Of a stretch of DNA of 64,000 bases, positions 40,254 to 49,437 are shown piece by piece; position 1 is the stretch's first letter; each line of letters opens with the position of its first letter. Position numbers and translations under genes: made by a program. The notes under the pieces are model-generated. The model did no database searches and was not told the DNA's origin. It saw nothing but the letters and a program-made list of their open reading frames with translations. Origin of the DNA: JAVBLU01 sp031553225 (GTDB lineage: Bacteria > Bacillota > Clostridia > Christensenellales > UBA1750); NCBI GenBank assembly GCA_031553225.1, contig JAVBLU010000001.1, positions 1 to 64,000 of the forward strand, given 5' to 3'.

Positions 40254-42013
40254 TTTGTTACCTCCATCGCCCGCGCCGCGGCCTCATCGGGCGTTACGTA
40301 CAGGGTACTCTGGTGTGTGTAGACGACAAACCCCGCCTTCGCGCCACCCGGTTTGCGCACGTATTTGCGCAGCGTGTAGTCGATGGGCACGTTCGCGGAG
40401 GCAGATCCTTTGGAATACACCGCCGCCAGGTTGGCCGCCTGTCGAAGTGTCGCCTCTGGCACGGGCGCGCCGCCAAGGCGTACGATCACGTGCGAGCCGG
40501 GCATGTCCTTTGCGTGCAGCCACAGATCCTCCCCGTCGGCCGAAGCCGTCAGACGGTCGTTCTGCTGGCCGGTCTTCCCCACCTCAACAGCAATACCGTC
40601 CGCCGAGCGAAAGGCAGCGGGCTTCGTGGGCGGCGGGTTCTTGGGGGCCTTGCGGTTGTGCGTGTGGCGCAGGAAGCCCTCCTTCACCAGATCCTGGCGT
40701 ATTTCGTCGATCTCCCGCTCGTCCGTGCAGGTGGACAGGGACTGCAGCTGCGCCTCCAGGTAAGCGATATCCGCGCGCGATTGCTCGGCCTGTTCGGCCG
40801 CAAGCGTCTTGGCGGCGCGCGCCTTTTGGTACTTTTTGTAGTAGCGCTGAGCGTTCTGCATGGGGGTGAGCGCCTCGTCCAGGGGGATGACGATGTCCTG
40901 CAGGTTCTCGTCGAAGTAGTTCTGCAGGCTTACCCGGGACACGCCCCGGGGCACGGCGTGCTGATGCGCCACGAGCAAATCGCCCTGCAGACGGAAGGCG
41001 TCCATCTGCTCGGAGGCCTGCAGCTGCTCCAGCTGCAGCTGCAGCTTTCGCTCGCTGCGATCCAGCGCCGTGCGCACGGTGCGGTGCAGCGACTGGGTCT
41101 TCTGCGCCATGCGTTCCTGCAGATCCCGCCGCGCGTAGAATGCCTCCATGGCCGCCGAGAGGGTGGGCATGGCCTGCATCCACGGCCCTTCACGCGTGAG
41201 GTACGCGAAGGGCAGAAAGTCAACGGGCACGCCGCCGTCCGGCGGCTGCACGATTTGGGGGGCGGCTTTGGGCGGCGCGGCGGCGAAACGGCAGAGCTCA
41301 TCGCACACGGCGCGCAGGTCGGGCACGGCGTTCACGGGCATGTCCGCGGCAGGGTACAGCGCCCGCGCGGCCCACTCGCCCGCGGCGGCCGCCGACAGGC
41401 CGGTGACGGATTCGGCGAGCGCCTTGGACATAAGCTTCTCCGCCCGCCTCCCGAGCGCTTCCCGAAGCGTTTCCGGGGCGAGCGCCGACGGTCCCAGCTT
41501 ATCCTGCGCCGGCGGGGCCTGGTAAGGCAGCCCCGGCAGCACCTCGCGCACGCTGGACATTTCCGCGTTCACACGGCGCACCGCGTCGGCGATCGTGCCG
41601 TCCGGCGCTACAAGGATCACGTTCGAGTGCCGGCCCATGAACTCGCAAGCCAGGGTGAAGGTCACCGGATCTCCCAGCTCGTCGATGTTGTCCACCACCA
41701 CATGCAGCACGCGGTCGCCCTCTATCTGGCGCACGTCGGCGACGCGGCCGCCCAGCAGATGCTTGCGCAGCAGCATGCAAAACATGGGCGCTTCGGCGGG
41801 GTTTTGTTTACCCAACTGCGTGAGTTGCGCGCGCGCGTGGTTGGCGCTCGCGCTGAGCAGCAAGCGGTGCGTCGCGCCCACGGTCCGCACAACGAGATGC
41901 ACCTCGTCGCGCTCGGGCTGAAGTACCCGGTCCACGCGCCCGCCCACGAGGGCCGCGCGTATTTCCCGGGTAAGATAAGAGAGGGTAAAGCCGTCCAGCG
42001 GCAAGTCGTTCAC
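40250..42013 (-). CDS. rqcH: Ribosome-associated quality control protein RqcH (NFACT)
   Basis: 587 residues: an N-terminal NFACT-N domain (LDGFTLSYLTREI, FMGRHSNVILVAPDG), a long coiled coil around 290-430 (MAQKTQSLHRTV, QQ/AE-rich), and the C-terminal NFACT-R domain with WLHAKDMPGSHVIVR. RqcH binds stalled 50S subunits and adds C-terminal Ala tails to the nascent chain. The start is GTG at 42013 with a weak site. This family was formerly called fibronectin-binding protein. Confidence 0.93.
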   Translation of the reverse strand: MNDLPLDGFTLSYLTREIRAALVGGRVDRVLQPERDEVHLVVRTVGATHRLLLSASANHARAQLTQLGKQNPAEAPMFCMLLRKHLLGGRVADVRQIEGDRVLHVVVDNIDELGDPVTFTLACEFMGRHSNVILVAPDGTIADAVRRVNAEMSSVREVLPGLPYQAPPAQDKLGPSALAPETLREALGRRAEKLMSKALAESVTGLSAAAAGEWAARALYPAADMPVNAVPDLRAVCDELCRFAAAPPKAAPQIVQPPDGGVPVDFLPFAYLTREGPWMQAMPTLSAAMEAFYARRDLQERMAQKTQSLHRTVRTALDRSERKLQLQLEQLQASEQMDAFRLQGDLLVAHQHAVPRGVSRVSLQNYFDENLQDIVIPLDEALTPMQNAQRYYKKYQKARAAKTLAAEQAEQSRADIAYLEAQLQSLSTCTDEREIDEIRQDLVKEGFLRHTHNRKAPKNPPPTKPAAFRSADGIAVEVGKTGQQNDRLTASADGEDLWLHAKDMPGSHVIVRLGGAPVPEATLRQAANLAAVYSKGSASANVPIDYTLRKYVRKPGGAKAGFVVYTHQSTLYVTPDEAAARAMEVTK

Positions 42014-42137
42014 ATCCCGTTGCAGCGGAGGCGCGGCCTTCGTCTGCCGTTTATCTACCCTTCATGCTACATGATCGGGCAAAAAAAGTAAAGCGCCGCG
42101 GGACGGCCCGCGACGCGTGCGTGATGTGAAAAGGGGA

Positions 42138-42650
42138 CTACAGCTCGCTCTTTGTGGTGGGTTGGTCTGGCTGCGGCTGTACGCTGGCGGCCGAGGCCGC
42201 GTGATAGCGGTTCTCGCCGGCAGGGGACGCGGCGTGCACGTGCACCTCCACGGGCTGCTCCTCCTCATCGCCGGTAAAGATGCGCTTCACCTCCGCCACA
42301 ATCTGCGGGGCCATGTCGATCACGCGGTCCACGGCCGTGTGCACGTGGGCGGGCAGCATGCGCACGCCGCTTTTGCCCACCACCAAGAAACCCATCGGGC
42401 ATAGGGAAATGCCCGCGCCCGCGCCGCCCGCGAATGGCAGCCGGCCCTCCGAGCCCTGGGACAGGCAGGAATCCTTGCAGCACTCGTATTCGCCGCCGCC
42501 CGACACAAAACCCACGGACACGCGCGAAATGGGGATGATGACCGTGCCGTCCTCCGCTTCCACAGCGTCGCCCACGACCGTGTTCACATCGATCATGTCC
42601 TTAAGGCTTTCCATCGTTGTGCGCATGATGTTTTCAATCGGATGATCCAC
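42138..42650 (-). CDS. GerW/YtfJ-family sporulation protein
   Basis: 170 residues. HPIENIMRTTMESLKDMIDVNTVVGDAVE, VIIPISRVSVGFVSGGGEY and FAGGAGAGISLCPMGFLVV are the hallmarks of the YtfJ (GerW) family, found almost only in endospore formers and their relatives and needed for germination in Bacillus. Start GTG 42650 was chosen because HPIENIM must be included and GGAGGCG lies just upstream. It overlaps the 3' end of the DUF2953 gene by 58 bases. Two Cys in EYECCKDSC are unusual for the family. Confidence 0.9.
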   Translation of the reverse strand: MDHPIENIMRTTMESLKDMIDVNTVVGDAVEAEDGTVIIPISRVSVGFVSGGGEYECCKDSCLSQGSEGRLPFAGGAGAGISLCPMGFLVVGKSGVRMLPAHVHTAVDRVIDMAPQIVAEVKRIFTGDEEEQPVEVHVHAASPAGENRYHAASAASVQPQPDQPTTKSEL

Positions 42651-43240
42651 GCGTTTTTCGCCTCCGTAATCGCCTGTCGGGCGAGGAAAGCGCCCGCACG
42701 CATAAGGTGCCCGGCGCGCAGGGAAAACATGCACGCGAAGGAAAGCGCAAGGCGGCTTTGGCGGAAGTCCGGCCGTACTTGCGCGCTGTAATCCGCGCCG
42801 TTTCGCGCCGCAAAACCAAGTATCGGGGTAAAAAGCGCCCACAGCGCGCCCGCAGCAAAAGCCGTGGCGGCCGCGTCCGAAAAGCCGACATCCGCGGTGG
42901 CGCGCAGGTAGGAAACGGACGCGCCACCTCTCAGGTGTGCAAACAGGCCGCGCAGGTCTAGTTTCACGCGGCCGCGGCGTCCTTTGCTTGTTGTGCGGCG
43001 CAGCTCGATGGTTCTGTAGCAGCGCGTGCGGCGGCCTAGGCTCCACTCCAGGCGCGGCTGGGCGAAAAATCGCAGACGGGCTGCCGCTTCCGGCAGCATG
43101 AAGGGCCCGAACGTGGCCTTCACGCTGGCGCGCACGCCCTGCCGGTCAAACGAGAGCCGCACATATGCCCGGAGCGTCTGCCGGCCGACCCACAGCGCGT
43201 CCAGGCTGCACAAGGCGAGCAAAAGCAACAAAAAAACCAC
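42593..43240 (-). CDS. DUF2953 family protein
   Basis: 215 residues: an N-terminal hydrophobic helix (VFLLLLLALCSLDALWVG), then a beta-rich part with basic residues, and two further hydrophobic stretches near 135-165. DUF2953 genes usually precede ytfJ in spore formers. Start GTG 43240 was preferred for the GGGGAGG site 9 bases upstream; a TTG twelve codons earlier lacks one. Its function is unknown but probably linked to the membrane in sporulating cells. Confidence 0.75.
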   Translation of the reverse strand: MVFLLLLLALCSLDALWVGRQTLRAYVRLSFDRQGVRASVKATFGPFMLPEAAARLRFFAQPRLEWSLGRRTRCYRTIELRRTTSKGRRGRVKLDLRGLFAHLRGGASVSYLRATADVGFSDAAATAFAAGALWALFTPILGFAARNGADYSAQVRPDFRQSRLALSFACMFSLRAGHLMRAGAFLARQAITEAKNAWIIRLKTSCAQRWKALRT

Positions 43241-43282
43241 CCGTGCGCACCTCCCCGTGCAGGGTAGTTTTCCCAAGCCTGG

Positions 43283-44092
43283 CTACCTTATGCCATCTTG
43301 AATGAATGCGAGCGAGCGGTTGAGCAACGCCAGGTCGCCAATCCCTTGCGGAGCGATGGAATTGGCCTCCAGCGTAAAGCCACCGTCATAGCCCGCCGCT
43401 TTGCAGCGGGCAAACCACCCGGCGAAGTCCACCTCGCCTGCGCCCGGGTGGCGAATGTCGCGCAGGGCGTCAAAGCTGTGCGGCCGCCCGGCGTAATCGG
43501 TGATGTGGAAGTGCGCCACGTGCCCGGCCCACAGCCAGTCGGCCGCGCGAACGGCCTCCGCTTCGCCCTGGTAAGCGCTGTGGCGCGTGTCGAGGGTGAC
43601 GCGCAGGGCGGGACAGGCTTCAATCAGGCGGCCCATGTACTGAAGAGGGCTCATGCTCTCATGCGGTATGCATTCCACCGACAGCTCTACGCCCAGGTCT
43701 GCGGCGGCGGCGTGCAGCGTTCGGCACTCTCCCACCAGCTCGGCCATGCGTTCCGCCGGGCATGGATAGGGCCAAAGGTGCAGCACCGCAAGGCGCGCGC
43801 CCAGCCGCGCGGCGGCCTGGCAGTTGAGACGCACGAGCGCGAGCGCCTCGGCAAAGCCCTCCCTTGAGGCAAGCGCCTCCGTCACGCGCTTGTCGGCATG
43901 CACGGTCGGAAAGCGCAGCCCGGAATCGGCGAGCATGTCGAGCACGTCAGGAAGGCGAGGGTACCAGTCGGAAAAGATCATAAACTCCAGGCCGTCGCAC
44001 GCAAGTAGCCCGCCCTGCCGCGCGATAAGGGCGGGGTCGCGGCCGTTCACGCGCCCGATGAACGCGCCCGTTGAGCAGTACACTTCATTCAT
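43283..44092 (-). CDS. Sugar phosphate isomerase/epimerase-family TIM barrel
   Basis: 269 residues of the AP_endonuc_2/xylose-isomerase-like fold. Probable metal ligands lie in ELSVECIPHE, LRVTLDTRHSAY, HFHITDY and TLEANS. Members isomerise or epimerise sugars and inositols. The gene follows the atp operon and could be co-transcribed, although the 79-base gap and unrelated role suggest a separate unit. The substrate is unknown. Confidence 0.8.
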   Translation of the reverse strand: MNEVYCSTGAFIGRVNGRDPALIARQGGLLACDGLEFMIFSDWYPRLPDVLDMLADSGLRFPTVHADKRVTEALASREGFAEALALVRLNCQAAARLGARLAVLHLWPYPCPAERMAELVGECRTLHAAAADLGVELSVECIPHESMSPLQYMGRLIEACPALRVTLDTRHSAYQGEAEAVRAADWLWAGHVAHFHITDYAGRPHSFDALRDIRHPGAGEVDFAGWFARCKAAGYDGGFTLEANSIAPQGIGDLALLNRSLAFIQDGIR

Positions 44093-44171
44093 GGCAGCGC
44101 TCGGCTCCCTTTCGTCAATGCGGTGTAAAAGCGCGAAGACGCCGGCGCCGCGGCAGGCCGTATCTGCCCGG

Positions 44172-44594
44172 CTAGGTGTGCGGGCCCATGGACGAACTGG
44201 ACTTGATACGCAGCCGCACCATGGCGCGCGTAAGAGCGGCCTTGCCCTCCACGTATTCGCGCTGGGAGCGGGCCTGGCGCAGCGCTTCCTGCGCGCGCAG
44301 GCGCGATTCCTCGATGCGCGTGAGCGACAGCTCTTCCGGCCAGTTGGCCGACTGGCACAGCACCACGCACTCGCCGTCCACCACAGACAAAACGCCGTCC
44401 GACACGAACGCCGTACGCCAGGCGTTCTCAGAGTAAATGATCATTTCGCCCGACACCAGCGCGGCTACCATGTTCGCGTGGCGCGGAAGAACGCCGATCT
44501 CGCCGTCCGTGGAGGTGAAGATCGCTTTTTCCACGGGCGCGCTGAAGAAGAGGCGCTCGGGCGTCAGCACGCTGAGCATCATCGTGGAAGCCAT
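44172..44594 (-). CDS. atpC: ATP synthase epsilon subunit
   Basis: 140 residues: the beta-sandwich (LSVLTPERLFFSAPVEKAIFTSTDGEIGVLPRHANMV) followed by the helical C-terminal domain. It belongs to the central stalk of F1 and can inhibit ATP hydrolysis. It is the last gene of the operon. Confidence 0.95.
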   Translation of the reverse strand: MASTMMLSVLTPERLFFSAPVEKAIFTSTDGEIGVLPRHANMVAALVSGEMIIYSENAWRTAFVSDGVLSVVDGECVVLCQSANWPEELSLTRIEESRLRAQEALRQARSQREYVEGKAALTRAMVRLRIKSSSSMGPHT

Positions 44595-44624
44595 GCGCTC
44601 ACCTTCCCTTCAAAGCCGCCCGCA

Positions 44625-46037
44625 CTACGCGGAGGCGTGCATCTCCTTGGCGCGCTCGCGCACCTCGTCGATCGTGCCGGTCATATAGAACGCCTGCTCC
44701 GGCAGGTCGTCCGCCTCGCCGTCGACGATGGCCTTGAAGGAGCGGATCGTCTCCTGCAGAGGCACGTAGCGGCCCTTCAGCGAGGAGAACACCTCGGCCA
44801 CAAACATGGGCTGCGACAGGAAGCGCTGGATCTTGCGGGCGCGGTACACAATGAGCCGGTCCTGCTCGGTCAGCTCGTCCATGCCCAGGATGGCGATGAT
44901 GTCCTGCAGCTCACGGTGGCGCTGTAGTACCTCCTGTACGCGCCGGGCCACGCTGTAGTGCTCCTCGCCCACGATGTGCGGCTCCAGAATGCGGCTGGAG
45001 GACTGCAGCGGGTCCACCGCCGGGTAGATGCCCATCTCGGAGATGGCGCGGGAGAGCACGGTCATGGCGTCCAGGTGGGTGAACGTGGTGGCGGGCGCGG
45101 GGTCGGTAAAGTCGTCGGCAGGCACAAAGATGGCCTGAACGGACGTGATGGAGCCGCGCGTCGTGGAGGCGATGCGTTCCTGCAGTTTGCCGATCTCCGT
45201 TGCCAGGGTGGGCTGATAGCCAACCGCCGAGGGCATGCGGCCCAGAAGCGCGGATACCTCGCTGCCCGCCTGCACAAAGCGAAAGATGTTATCGATAAAC
45301 AGCAGAACGTTCTGGCCCTGCACGTCGCGGAAGTACTCCGCCATCGTAAGCCCGGACAGCGCGACGCGCATGCGCGCTCCGGGCGGCTCGTTCATCTGCC
45401 CGAACGTAAAGGCCGTCTTGGCAATGACGCCCGATTTGTGCATATCGGCCAGCAGGTCGTTCCCCTCACGCGAGCGCTCGCCCACGCCGGCAAAGATGGA
45501 GTAACCGCCGTGCTCCGTGGCGACGTTGCGGATCATCTCCATAATCAGGATTGTCTTGCCGACGCCCGCGCCGCCAAACAGCCCGATCTTGCCGCCTTTG
45601 GCGTATGGCACGAGCAGATCGATCACCTTGATGCCCGTCTCCAGAATCTCCGTGGCGGGCGATTGATCGGCGAACTCCGGAGGACTTCTGTGGATGGACC
45701 AGCGCTCCCCTTCCACGGGCAGGCCGCCGTCGATGGGCTGCCCGAGCACGTTCAGCGCTCGGCCCAGCGTCCCTTCGCCCACCGGAACGCGGATTGGGTG
45801 CCCGCTGCCTTCCACGGGCAGCCCGCGCGCCAAGCCGTCGGTGGACTGCATGGCGATGCAGCGCACCACGCCGCCTCCGATGTGGCGGGCTACCTCCAGC
45901 GTGATGTCCGAGGCGCCCTCGCGCCGCACGTTCAGCTCGTGGTTGATGGCCGGGATCGCCCCCTCCGCTGGAAAGGCTACGTCCACGACCGGTCCTATGA
46001 CGGCGTGTACCACGCCGCACGACTTTTCATTCGTCAT
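44625..46037 (-). CDS. atpD: ATP synthase beta subunit
   Basis: 470 residues. The P-loop is GGAGVGKTILIME, the catalytic region includes GERSREGNDL, and ALLGRMPSAVGYQPTLATEIG is diagnostic. It holds the catalytic sites of F1. It lies 38 bases after atpG. Confidence 0.99.
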   Translation of the reverse strand: MTNEKSCGVVHAVIGPVVDVAFPAEGAIPAINHELNVRREGASDITLEVARHIGGGVVRCIAMQSTDGLARGLPVEGSGHPIRVPVGEGTLGRALNVLGQPIDGGLPVEGERWSIHRSPPEFADQSPATEILETGIKVIDLLVPYAKGGKIGLFGGAGVGKTILIMEMIRNVATEHGGYSIFAGVGERSREGNDLLADMHKSGVIAKTAFTFGQMNEPPGARMRVALSGLTMAEYFRDVQGQNVLLFIDNIFRFVQAGSEVSALLGRMPSAVGYQPTLATEIGKLQERIASTTRGSITSVQAIFVPADDFTDPAPATTFTHLDAMTVLSRAISEMGIYPAVDPLQSSSRILEPHIVGEEHYSVARRVQEVLQRHRELQDIIAILGMDELTEQDRLIVYRARKIQRFLSQPMFVAEVFSSLKGRYVPLQETIRSFKAIVDGEADDLPEQAFYMTGTIDEVRERAKEMHASA

Positions 46038-46075
46038 AATCGTTCCCTCGAATTTCTGCTTGCGGCCCGGCCCGC

Positions 46076-46939
46076 TCAGGCGACGGGGTTGGTCGCCGCG
46101 ATGATCTCGGTAATTTCCTGGGTGATGGCCGCTTGCCGCGCGCGGTTATAGGAGAGCGTAAGCTTGTCGATCATCTCGGTGGCGTTGCGCGTGGAGGAGT
46201 CCATGGCCTGCATGCGCGCCGAGTGCTCGGAGGCGTAGCTCTGGATGAGGGCGGAGTACACCTCGCCTACGATGTACTGCGGCACCAGCCGCGCCAGCAC
46301 GTCCTCGGGGGTTGGCTGGTACAAAAGCGACCCGGGCTGCGCGTGCGGCGAGGGTTCGGGCAGGTCGGTAAGGCGGATGGGCAGAATGCGGTGGATGCGC
46401 GGCTCAAAACTCATCATGTTGATCATGTGCGTGTACACGACCCATACCTCGTCCAGCGCTCCCTGCTCGAACATATCGATGAAGTCGCCGGCGATCTCGC
46501 GCGCATGATACAGCTGCGGGTTTTGAATGATGTGCAGGTATTCCACGTCCAGCTCGAACCCGGCGCGCAGAAGCGCGTCGCGCCCCACGTGCCCCACGCT
46601 GAACAGCGCGGTAACCGGCCGGTCTTGCATGTGCTCGATGGCCATATTCATCACATTGTGGTTGTAGCCGCCCGCCAGGCCCTTATCGCCCGCGATGACC
46701 AGGTACCCCGCCCTGTGACCGCGGTGGTGCTCGATAAATGGATGGGTGATGTTTCCGGACGACATGGCCAGAATATCGGCGATGACCGAGCCCACGCGGT
46801 CGTGGTACGCCATGTTCGCGTCGTGCCGCTGCCGCCCCGTCTTCATCTTGGAGGTGGAGATGAGCTGCATGGCGCGGGTGATCTGGCGCGTTTGGGACAC
46901 GGCGCCCAGCCTGTGGCGAATTTCGCTGATGTCGTTCAT
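46076..46939 (-). CDS. atpG: ATP synthase gamma subunit
   Basis: 287 residues with the two terminal helices of the rotor shaft (ISEIRHRLGAVSQTRQITRAM; ATEMIDKLTLSYNRARQAAITQEITEI) and the core YLVIAGDKGLAGGYNHN. It overlaps the atpA stop as ATGA. Confidence 0.97.
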   Translation of the reverse strand: MNDISEIRHRLGAVSQTRQITRAMQLISTSKMKTGRQRHDANMAYHDRVGSVIADILAMSSGNITHPFIEHHRGHRAGYLVIAGDKGLAGGYNHNVMNMAIEHMQDRPVTALFSVGHVGRDALLRAGFELDVEYLHIIQNPQLYHAREIAGDFIDMFEQGALDEVWVVYTHMINMMSFEPRIHRILPIRLTDLPEPSPHAQPGSLLYQPTPEDVLARLVPQYIVGEVYSALIQSYASEHSARMQAMDSSTRNATEMIDKLTLSYNRARQAAITQEITEIIAATNPVA

Positions 46940-48459
46940 TCGCTGGTCTCCGCGATGGCCGTCAGCTCAAAATAGCGCTGCGCAGCGCCTTTGAGCGTAT
47001 GGTCCTCCATCTCGCCGATGTCGCCCTTGGCGGCGATGTCCTCCAGAAGCTGCGTATAGCGCGACTGCAGGAAGGGGAAGAACCCGCGCCGGAATTCGCC
47101 GATATGCGACAGGGGGACGTTGTCGATCACCTTGCTTGTGAGCAGCGACAAAAGCACAATCTGGTGCACGGCGGGCATGGGCGCGAACTGCTCCTGCTTG
47201 AGCGCCTCGGTGAGGCGCTCGCCCTGGCGCAGCAGCTCCTGCGTGGAGGCGTCCAGGTCCGAACCGAACTGCGCAAAAGCCTTCAGCTCACGGTACTGCG
47301 CCAGCTGCAGCCGAAGCGGGCCAGCCACGTGCCGCATGCCGGGCAGCTGTGCAGCGCCGCCCACGCGCGATACCGAGAGGCCCACGTTGACAGCCGGACG
47401 GACGCCCGCATAGAACAGCTCACTCTCCAAAAAGATCTGCCCATCGGTGATGGAGATGACGTTTGTGGGAATGTAGGCGGAGATATCGCCGGACATCGTC
47501 TCGATGATGGGCAGGGCGGTCATGGATCCTCCGCCCAGCTCGGGCGACAGCTTGGCCGCACGCTCCAAAAGGCGCGAATGCAGGTAGAACACGTCGCCCG
47601 GGTACGCTTCACGGCCGGGCGGCCGGCGAAGGAGCAGCGACATGGCGCGATAGGCCACGGCGTGTTTGGACAGGTCGTCGTACACGATGAGCACGTCCCG
47701 GCCAGACTCCATAAAGTGCTCGGCCAGCGCGCAACCGGCGTACGGAGCGATGTACTGCAGAGGGGCCGGGTCGCTGGCCGTGGAAACGACAAGCGCCGTG
47801 TAGGAGAAGGCCTTGTGCCGTTCCAGCGTGGAAACAATCTGCGACACCGTGCTGGCCTTCTGGCCGATGGCTACGTAGATGCACAGGACGTTCTGATCTC
47901 GCTGCGCCAGAATCGTGTCGATGGCGATGGCTGTCTTGCCCGTCTGCCGATCGCCGATGATCAGTTCGCGCTGGCCGCGGCCAATGGGCACGAGCGCGTC
48001 GATGGCCATCAGGCCGGTCTGCAGCGGCGTGTTCACCGACTGTCGGTGCAGAATGCCCGGTGCCTCGTGCTCGATCGGACGGTGCGCCTCGGCCTTGATG
48101 GGGCCCTTCCCGTCGATAGGCGCGCCGATGGGGTTGATGACGCGGCCCATGAAGCCCGCGCCCACCGGCACCTCGATCACGCGGCCGGTGGCGAGGGCGA
48201 TCTCGCCCTCGCTGATGCCCGAGTCGTCGCCCAGCAGCACCACGCCCACGTTGTTCGCTTCCAGATTCATCGCCAGGCCGAACACGTCGTTCTCAAAGCG
48301 CAAGAGCTCGCCGGCCATGCAGTCGGGAAGCCCCGAAAGCGTGGCGATGCCGTCGCCCACCATGGTTACCCGGCCGGTGCGGCCGGACACGATGGACGGC
48401 GCAAACCCCGTAAGGCGCTCCTTGAGCACGCGCCCAAGCGCGCGCGCGTCAGTCGCCAT
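46936..48459 (-). CDS. atpA: ATP synthase alpha subunit
   Basis: 507 residues. The P-loop is GDRQTGKTAIAID, with the family motifs GRVINPIGAPIDGKG and ETMSGDISAYIPTNVISITDGQ. The N-terminal segment MATDARALGRVLKERLTGF, which would contact the delta subunit at the top of F1, is present although delta lacks its matching domain. AAGGAGGAA precedes the start. Confidence 0.98.
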   Translation of the reverse strand: MATDARALGRVLKERLTGFAPSIVSGRTGRVTMVGDGIATLSGLPDCMAGELLRFENDVFGLAMNLEANNVGVVLLGDDSGISEGEIALATGRVIEVPVGAGFMGRVINPIGAPIDGKGPIKAEAHRPIEHEAPGILHRQSVNTPLQTGLMAIDALVPIGRGQRELIIGDRQTGKTAIAIDTILAQRDQNVLCIYVAIGQKASTVSQIVSTLERHKAFSYTALVVSTASDPAPLQYIAPYAGCALAEHFMESGRDVLIVYDDLSKHAVAYRAMSLLLRRPPGREAYPGDVFYLHSRLLERAAKLSPELGGGSMTALPIIETMSGDISAYIPTNVISITDGQIFLESELFYAGVRPAVNVGLSVSRVGGAAQLPGMRHVAGPLRLQLAQYRELKAFAQFGSDLDASTQELLRQGERLTEALKQEQFAPMPAVHQIVLLSLLTSKVIDNVPLSHIGEFRRGFFPFLQSRYTQLLEDIAAKGDIGEMEDHTLKGAAQRYFELTAIAETSE

Positions 48460-48462
48460 ACT

Positions 48463-48684
48463 TTATTCCTCCTTCAGCAGTTCACGGTGCACCTGCAGGA
48501 GCCGGCCGCGCAGCGAGCCGTCCCACATCTGGCCCTGAAGCTCCACAAGCACGCCGCCCAAAAGCCGCGGGTCGACGCGCAGCTCCAGCTGCACGCTCTT
48601 GCCGAGCATGGCCGTGAACTTGTTCTCAAAACGCGCCACATCCTCCGGGGTGAGTGGCAGCGCGCTGGTTATCGTGCCGCGCAT
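48463..48684 (-). CDS. atpH: ATP synthase delta subunit, C-terminal domain only
   Basis: 73 residues against the usual 175-185. The sequence ITSALPLTPEDVARFENKF, VDPRLLGGVLVEL and MWDGSLRGRL matches only the C-terminal domain of delta/OSCP, which binds the b-subunit stalk. The N-terminal six-helix domain that sits on the alpha-subunit tips is missing. The ATG lies 3 bases after atpF, with AAGGTGGAG upstream, so the short form is the intended product, not a frameshift. The atpF protein has normal length, so the missing domain is not fused there. The missing domain is not found elsewhere in the operon. Confidence 0.88.
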   Translation of the reverse strand: MRGTITSALPLTPEDVARFENKFTAMLGKSVQLELRVDPRLLGGVLVELQGQMWDGSLRGRLLQVHRELLKEE

Positions 48685-48687
48685 AGG

Positions 48688-49161
48688 CTACTCCACCTTC
48701 GACAGAAAATCCTCGATGTAGGCGCGGGTGTCGCTCTCCTTCACCTCGCGCTGCAGTACGCGCTCGGCTATCAGCATGCCCAGCTCGATCGCCTCGTTCT
48801 TCATGTCGGCGTGGGCAATCTCCATCTCCTGCGCAACGCGGGCGCGGGCCTCGGCCAAAATATGGTCGGCCTGTTCGTGCGCGGCCTTTACGATGGCCTT
48901 GGCCTGATCCTCCACCTCGCTTAAGCGCTTGTGCTGAAGCTGTTCCGCTTCGGCCCGCGCGCTCTTCACCAGGCCTTCGTACACTTCCTTGTCCTTGTGG
49001 GCCTCCTCGCGCGCTTGGTCGATCTGGGCGCGCTCGCCGGAGAAACGCTGGCGGCGCGCGTCCATGAACCGGACCACCGGCTTATACGCAAGGTAGCGGA
49101 TGGCGACGATCAGAATCGCCAGATTGAGAAAATAGATGAGCAAGCTCTTGATATCGAGCAT
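48688..49161 (-). CDS. atpF: ATP synthase b subunit
   Basis: 157 residues: one N-terminal membrane helix (LLIYFLNLAILIVAIRYLAYKPV) and a long charged coiled coil, the peripheral stalk of the enzyme. The C-terminal end AYIEDFLSKVE would meet the delta C-terminal domain. Confidence 0.95.
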   Translation of the reverse strand: MLDIKSLLIYFLNLAILIVAIRYLAYKPVVRFMDARRQRFSGERAQIDQAREEAHKDKEVYEGLVKSARAEAEQLQHKRLSEVEDQAKAIVKAAHEQADHILAEARARVAQEMEIAHADMKNEAIELGMLIAERVLQREVKESDTRAYIEDFLSKVE

Positions 49162-49203
49162 CCCGCATTCCAGCTTTCCTCTTCTCTTTTCACGGCCGCG
49201 CGT

Positions 49204-49437
49204 CTATCCCTTGTAAACGAACAGCAGGATGAGGGCCACGACGAAGCCGTAGATGGCCGTCGATTCGGCCAGCACCAGGCCGAGCAGAAGCGTGGAACTG
49301 ATCTTGCTGCTGGCCTCGGGCTGACGCGCCACCGCCTCGGTCGCACGTCCGGTTGCCAGGCCCATGCCAAGCCCTGCGCCAACGCCGGTAAAAACGGCAA
49401 TAGCGGCGCCAATAGCGATAAGTCCTGCTGCACTCAT
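49204..49437 (-). CDS. atpE: ATP synthase c subunit
   Basis: 77 residues, two helices with the loop ARQPE. The ion-binding Glu58 lies in LAESTAIYGF. Compared with the sodium-binding c subunit of Ilyobacter tartaricus, Glu, Ser, Thr and Tyr are kept (E58, S59, T60, Y63), but the Gln32 position is Met25. Ion preference is therefore unclear. GGAGGGG precedes the ATG, which overlaps the atpB stop as ATGA. Confidence 0.96.
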   Translation of the reverse strand: MSAAGLIAIGAAIAVFTGVGAGLGMGLATGRATEAVARQPEASSKISSTLLLGLVLAESTAIYGFVVALILLFVYKG

